A DNA stretch of 64,000 nucleotides from an uncultured Alteromonadaceae bacterium (lineage in GTDB: Bacteria > Pseudomonadota > Gammaproteobacteria > Enterobacterales > Alteromonadaceae): positions 62,001-126,000 of the forward strand of contig CANMXU010000004.1 in NCBI GenBank assembly GCA_947501935.1, given 5' to 3'. Shown one piece after another: positions 62,181 through 64,000 of this stretch (positions within the stretch are counted from its first letter, which is position 1; the number at the start of each line of letters is the position of its first letter). The translations under genes and the position numbers were made by a program. The notes under the pieces are model-generated. The model did not search any database. It saw nothing but the letters and a program-made list of their open reading frames with translations, and was not told where the DNA came from.

Positions 62181-64000
62181 ATGAATAACATAACAAAAAT
62201 CATTAAATACCGCGTTTTTAATAGTAAATATTGGCAAATAAATTTTAGCTTTTTATTTATCATCAGCATATTGTCTGCACCTGTATCAGCTACGACTGAG
62301 GCAAATCTGAATGTCGATTTATGGGCTTATGAGGAGACAAGTTCAAATGTTGTTGCTGCAGCTCGATATGCAGGTTTATATGCTGTAGCAAATAGAAGTA
62401 GTAATAGCATTGCAATATATAACATTGAGCAGCAAAAACTGGCAGAAATTAGCGCACAGGATTTAGCCTCAACCTTACCTGAAGGTACAAATATTACTGG
62501 TAGCAGTTATGGCCCCGCAGGCTTAGCATTTTCGGCCTCAGGTCGGTTGTTATTTGTTGCCATCAATGTTGCTGGCGCTAGTGACGTTATTTTGAAATTT
62601 AACACCGGAACAAAAAGCTTATCCACTTTTGTAGCAAGCATTAACTTATCAACAACACCAGTGGAAGGTAATTTAGGCCTTGCTCATCATAAAGGGCAAT
62701 TATTCGTTGGTACTGCTTCAGGTCGGGTATTTCGCTACCAAGCACAAAAAGAAGACAGTGCAGGAAAATTGGTGGCTATGTACGGTTTAATTTCTGGGCC
62801 TTTCAGTGGCGTACGCAGCATAACCATTGATAGTTTAACCGAGCACGCTTATTTAGGTAATTCAAACCGACTTTTCCGTTTAAACCTTATCAATCAAAGA
62901 TTAATGCCTATCGCTAATGTTGTTAATTTAACAAGCTTAACTTATGGCCGAAACTATGGCGCTGATGGTCGTGGCGGTTTATATCTTTTAACGGAAGTTA
63001 ACGGTGTTAAGCAGTTAAGCTTTGTTGATAATGCAAGTTTACAACTAAGCATTAGTCAAAATAGTCCTGTAGTTCCTGTGCCATACACTGAGGTTAGTCA
63101 AGTTGCTGCTATTGCCGCGACCGCTGACGGTAAAATATTGGCGGCTGGTGAGCAAACATTGCTATTGAGTGATAATTCCGATCAACGGATGAGTTATCAA
63201 CAGTGGCTGCGCAATGAATATGAGCAATACATGACTTTTATTCGTTCAGCCTGCTGGCCTGAAGGAGTAAGGGAAGGTTGGGTAAGTGGTACTGAGCCAA
63301 AACCAGACCAAGGTCGCTATCGTGCTTATTCAACCGGTGCTGCTGGTTGGGCAGCGTTAATGTTAATGACGGATGAAGCTATGTTTGGCAACTCAGCAGA
63401 AGCTGAAATTGAAGCGATTATTACCCGTTTTGCGGGCTTACATTCTGATGGTATTGGCCCAGAAGTAACAACCGATGGTTTATATTATGGCGATTACTAC
63501 CCAGATACCGGATTAAAATATGGTTTACCTTCCATTTATTCAACGGCAAAAATAGTAAATGCCGCTTTGTATGCACGTAAGTTTTATCCGCAAAATTCGA
63601 ATATTGTTAACGCTGCAAATAAAATTATTGGCATGCAAAAGAACTATGCAGATTATTTACGCGATTATGCGCAAGTTGAACATACTGGTGTTATGTATGG
63701 TCCGCAAGCGGAAGACTCTTTACAAAGCTCGCCGCCTTATCAAGAAGCTTATTTATTTTCTGAGCTTGCTGGCGCTCAAGACCCTATGGCAGTAAATGCT
63801 TATGAAGATTGGTGGAAACATCATCAAAACTACGAAACTCAAAATGACTATTTAAGCAATGAGCCGGTGATAAAGTGGAATATCTCTTCATTTGTTGAGC
63901 AATATGGTCATATTGTTTTTAAAGATCGCCGAGAAAGTACTGATTGGCGAGCAAACTTCGATAATCTTTATGCGCACTATGCAGCTTGGACCGATGATAA
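62181..64000 (+). CDS. Large secreted multidomain protein, copy B (3' end outside window)
   Basis: This is an open frame of 606 codons from the ATG at 62181 (AAGGAATAG before it) to the window edge. It is a paralogue of the gene at 56237. The signal peptide (residues 1-37; ending SILSAPVSA) leads directly into the propeller-like domain (from about residue 46: VVAAARYAGLYAVANRSSNS), so the N-terminal beta-sandwich domain of copy A is absent. The helical domain starts at residue 337 versus 493 in copy A. Long stretches there are identical, for example REGWVSGTEPKPDQGRYRAY, and GIGPEVTTDGLYYGDYYPDT. There is no frameshift in what is visible. Function is not known; the same glycan-active hypothesis applies. 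Confidence 0.8.
   Translation, partial: MNNITKIIKYRVFNSKYWQINFSFLFIISILSAPVSATTEANLNVDLWAYEETSSNVVAAARYAGLYAVANRSSNSIAIYNIEQQKLAEISAQDLASTLPEGTNITGSSYGPAGLAFSASGRLLFVAINVAGASDVILKFNTGTKSLSTFVASINLSTTPVEGNLGLAHHKGQLFVGTASGRVFRYQAQKEDSAGKLVAMYGLISGPFSGVRSITIDSLTEHAYLGNSNRLFRLNLINQRLMPIANVVNLTSLTYGRNYGADGRGGLYLLTEVNGVKQLSFVDNASLQLSISQNSPVVPVPYTEVSQVAAIAATADGKILAAGEQTLLLSDNSDQRMSYQQWLRNEYEQYMTFIRSACWPEGVREGWVSGTEPKPDQGRYRAYSTGAAGWAALMLMTDEAMFGNSAEAEIEAIITRFAGLHSDGIGPEVTTDGLYYGDYYPDTGLKYGLPSIYSTAKIVNAALYARKFYPQNSNIVNAANKIIGMQKNYADYLRDYAQVEHTGVMYGPQAEDSLQSSPPYQEAYLFSELAGAQDPMAVNAYEDWWKHHQNYETQNDYLSNEPVIKWNISSFVEQYGHIVFKDRRESTDWRANFDNLYAHYAAWTDD

Noticed and set aside
62084..62269. Minus-strand 61-codon frame over the start of copy B
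   Set aside because: It overlaps the signal peptide of copy B and its AT-rich leader, and has hydrophobic low-complexity content only.
63559..63795. 78-codon plus-strand frame inside copy B
   Set aside because: Out-of-frame shadow of the large secreted protein, which is open through the whole stretch.
1..64000. Prophage, insertion sequence, integron, toxin-antitoxin or restriction/defence genes
   Set aside because: No transposase, integrase, phage structural, nuclease-defence or toxin-antitoxin proteins were recognised in any frame listed.

Overview
This 64 kb window is AT-rich and gene-dense. It looks like the chromosome of a marine gammaproteobacterium of the order Alteromonadales, most likely Colwelliaceae (Colwellia/Thalassotalea type). 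I infer this from the low GC content, the protein style, the divergent ccmABCDE / ccmFGHI cluster, the hdfR-maoP pair, a Cti cis/trans fatty-acid isomerase, an argO-argP pair and the RND-rich content. No rRNA genes, CRISPR arrays, insertion sequences, prophages or replication origin were found.

Layout: (1-5.7 kb) the end of a TonB-dependent receptor, then a secreted His/Cys-rich small protein followed by a heavy-metal-type RND adaptor and pump. (5.7-15 kb) a transglutaminase-like secreted protein, an acyl-CoA dehydrogenase behind a PsrA-like palindrome, an orphan OmpR-type response regulator, a small outer-membrane-like protein, Cti, and a DUF3943 outer-membrane protein. (15.1-22.8 kb) the complete cytochrome c maturation system in two divergent operons. 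(22.8-28.5 kb) hemH, hdfR/maoP, and a two-gene unit of a GshB/RimK-like ATP-grasp ligase overlapping a large fusion of an N-formylglutamate-amidohydrolase-like domain to a DUF1704 zinc peptidase. (28.5-36.5 kb) a cold-shock protein, pepA-holC-valS, and lptF-lptG. (36.6-42.4 kb) an RDD protein and a TetR-controlled RND drug-efflux pair. (42.4-49.7 kb) tRNA-Leu(CAA), small envelope proteins, a GST/HxlR divergent pair with a heptanucleotide repeat array, a GAF-PAS-GGDEF-EAL protein, and argO/argP. (49.7-64 kb) an accessory region with an SLC13 anion transporter, a secreted sulfatase, an NMT1/THI5-type hybrid sensor kinase, and two paralogous very large secreted proteins flanking a TetR/SRPBCC operon.

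How the genes work together: the core blocks (ccm with hemH, pepA-holC-valS, lptFG) are housekeeping. The most novel material is in two places. The first is the ATP-grasp / FGase-DUF1704 operon, a plausible peptide-ligation and peptide-release couple. The second is the 51-64 kb region, where a formylglycine-type sulfatase, a ligand-sensing hybrid kinase and two secreted multidomain paralogues (propeller-like plus helical domain, one with an additional N-terminal beta-sandwich-like domain) resemble part of a sulfated-glycan or other polymer utilisation locus. The second paralogue runs off the right edge. A nine-G homopolymer inside the first paralogue, and several short tandem repeats next to genes in this half of the window, suggest possible length-variable loci.

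Limits: everything was read by eye. Domain assignments rest on motif recognition, not profile searches, and operator assignments are by resemblance and position only.
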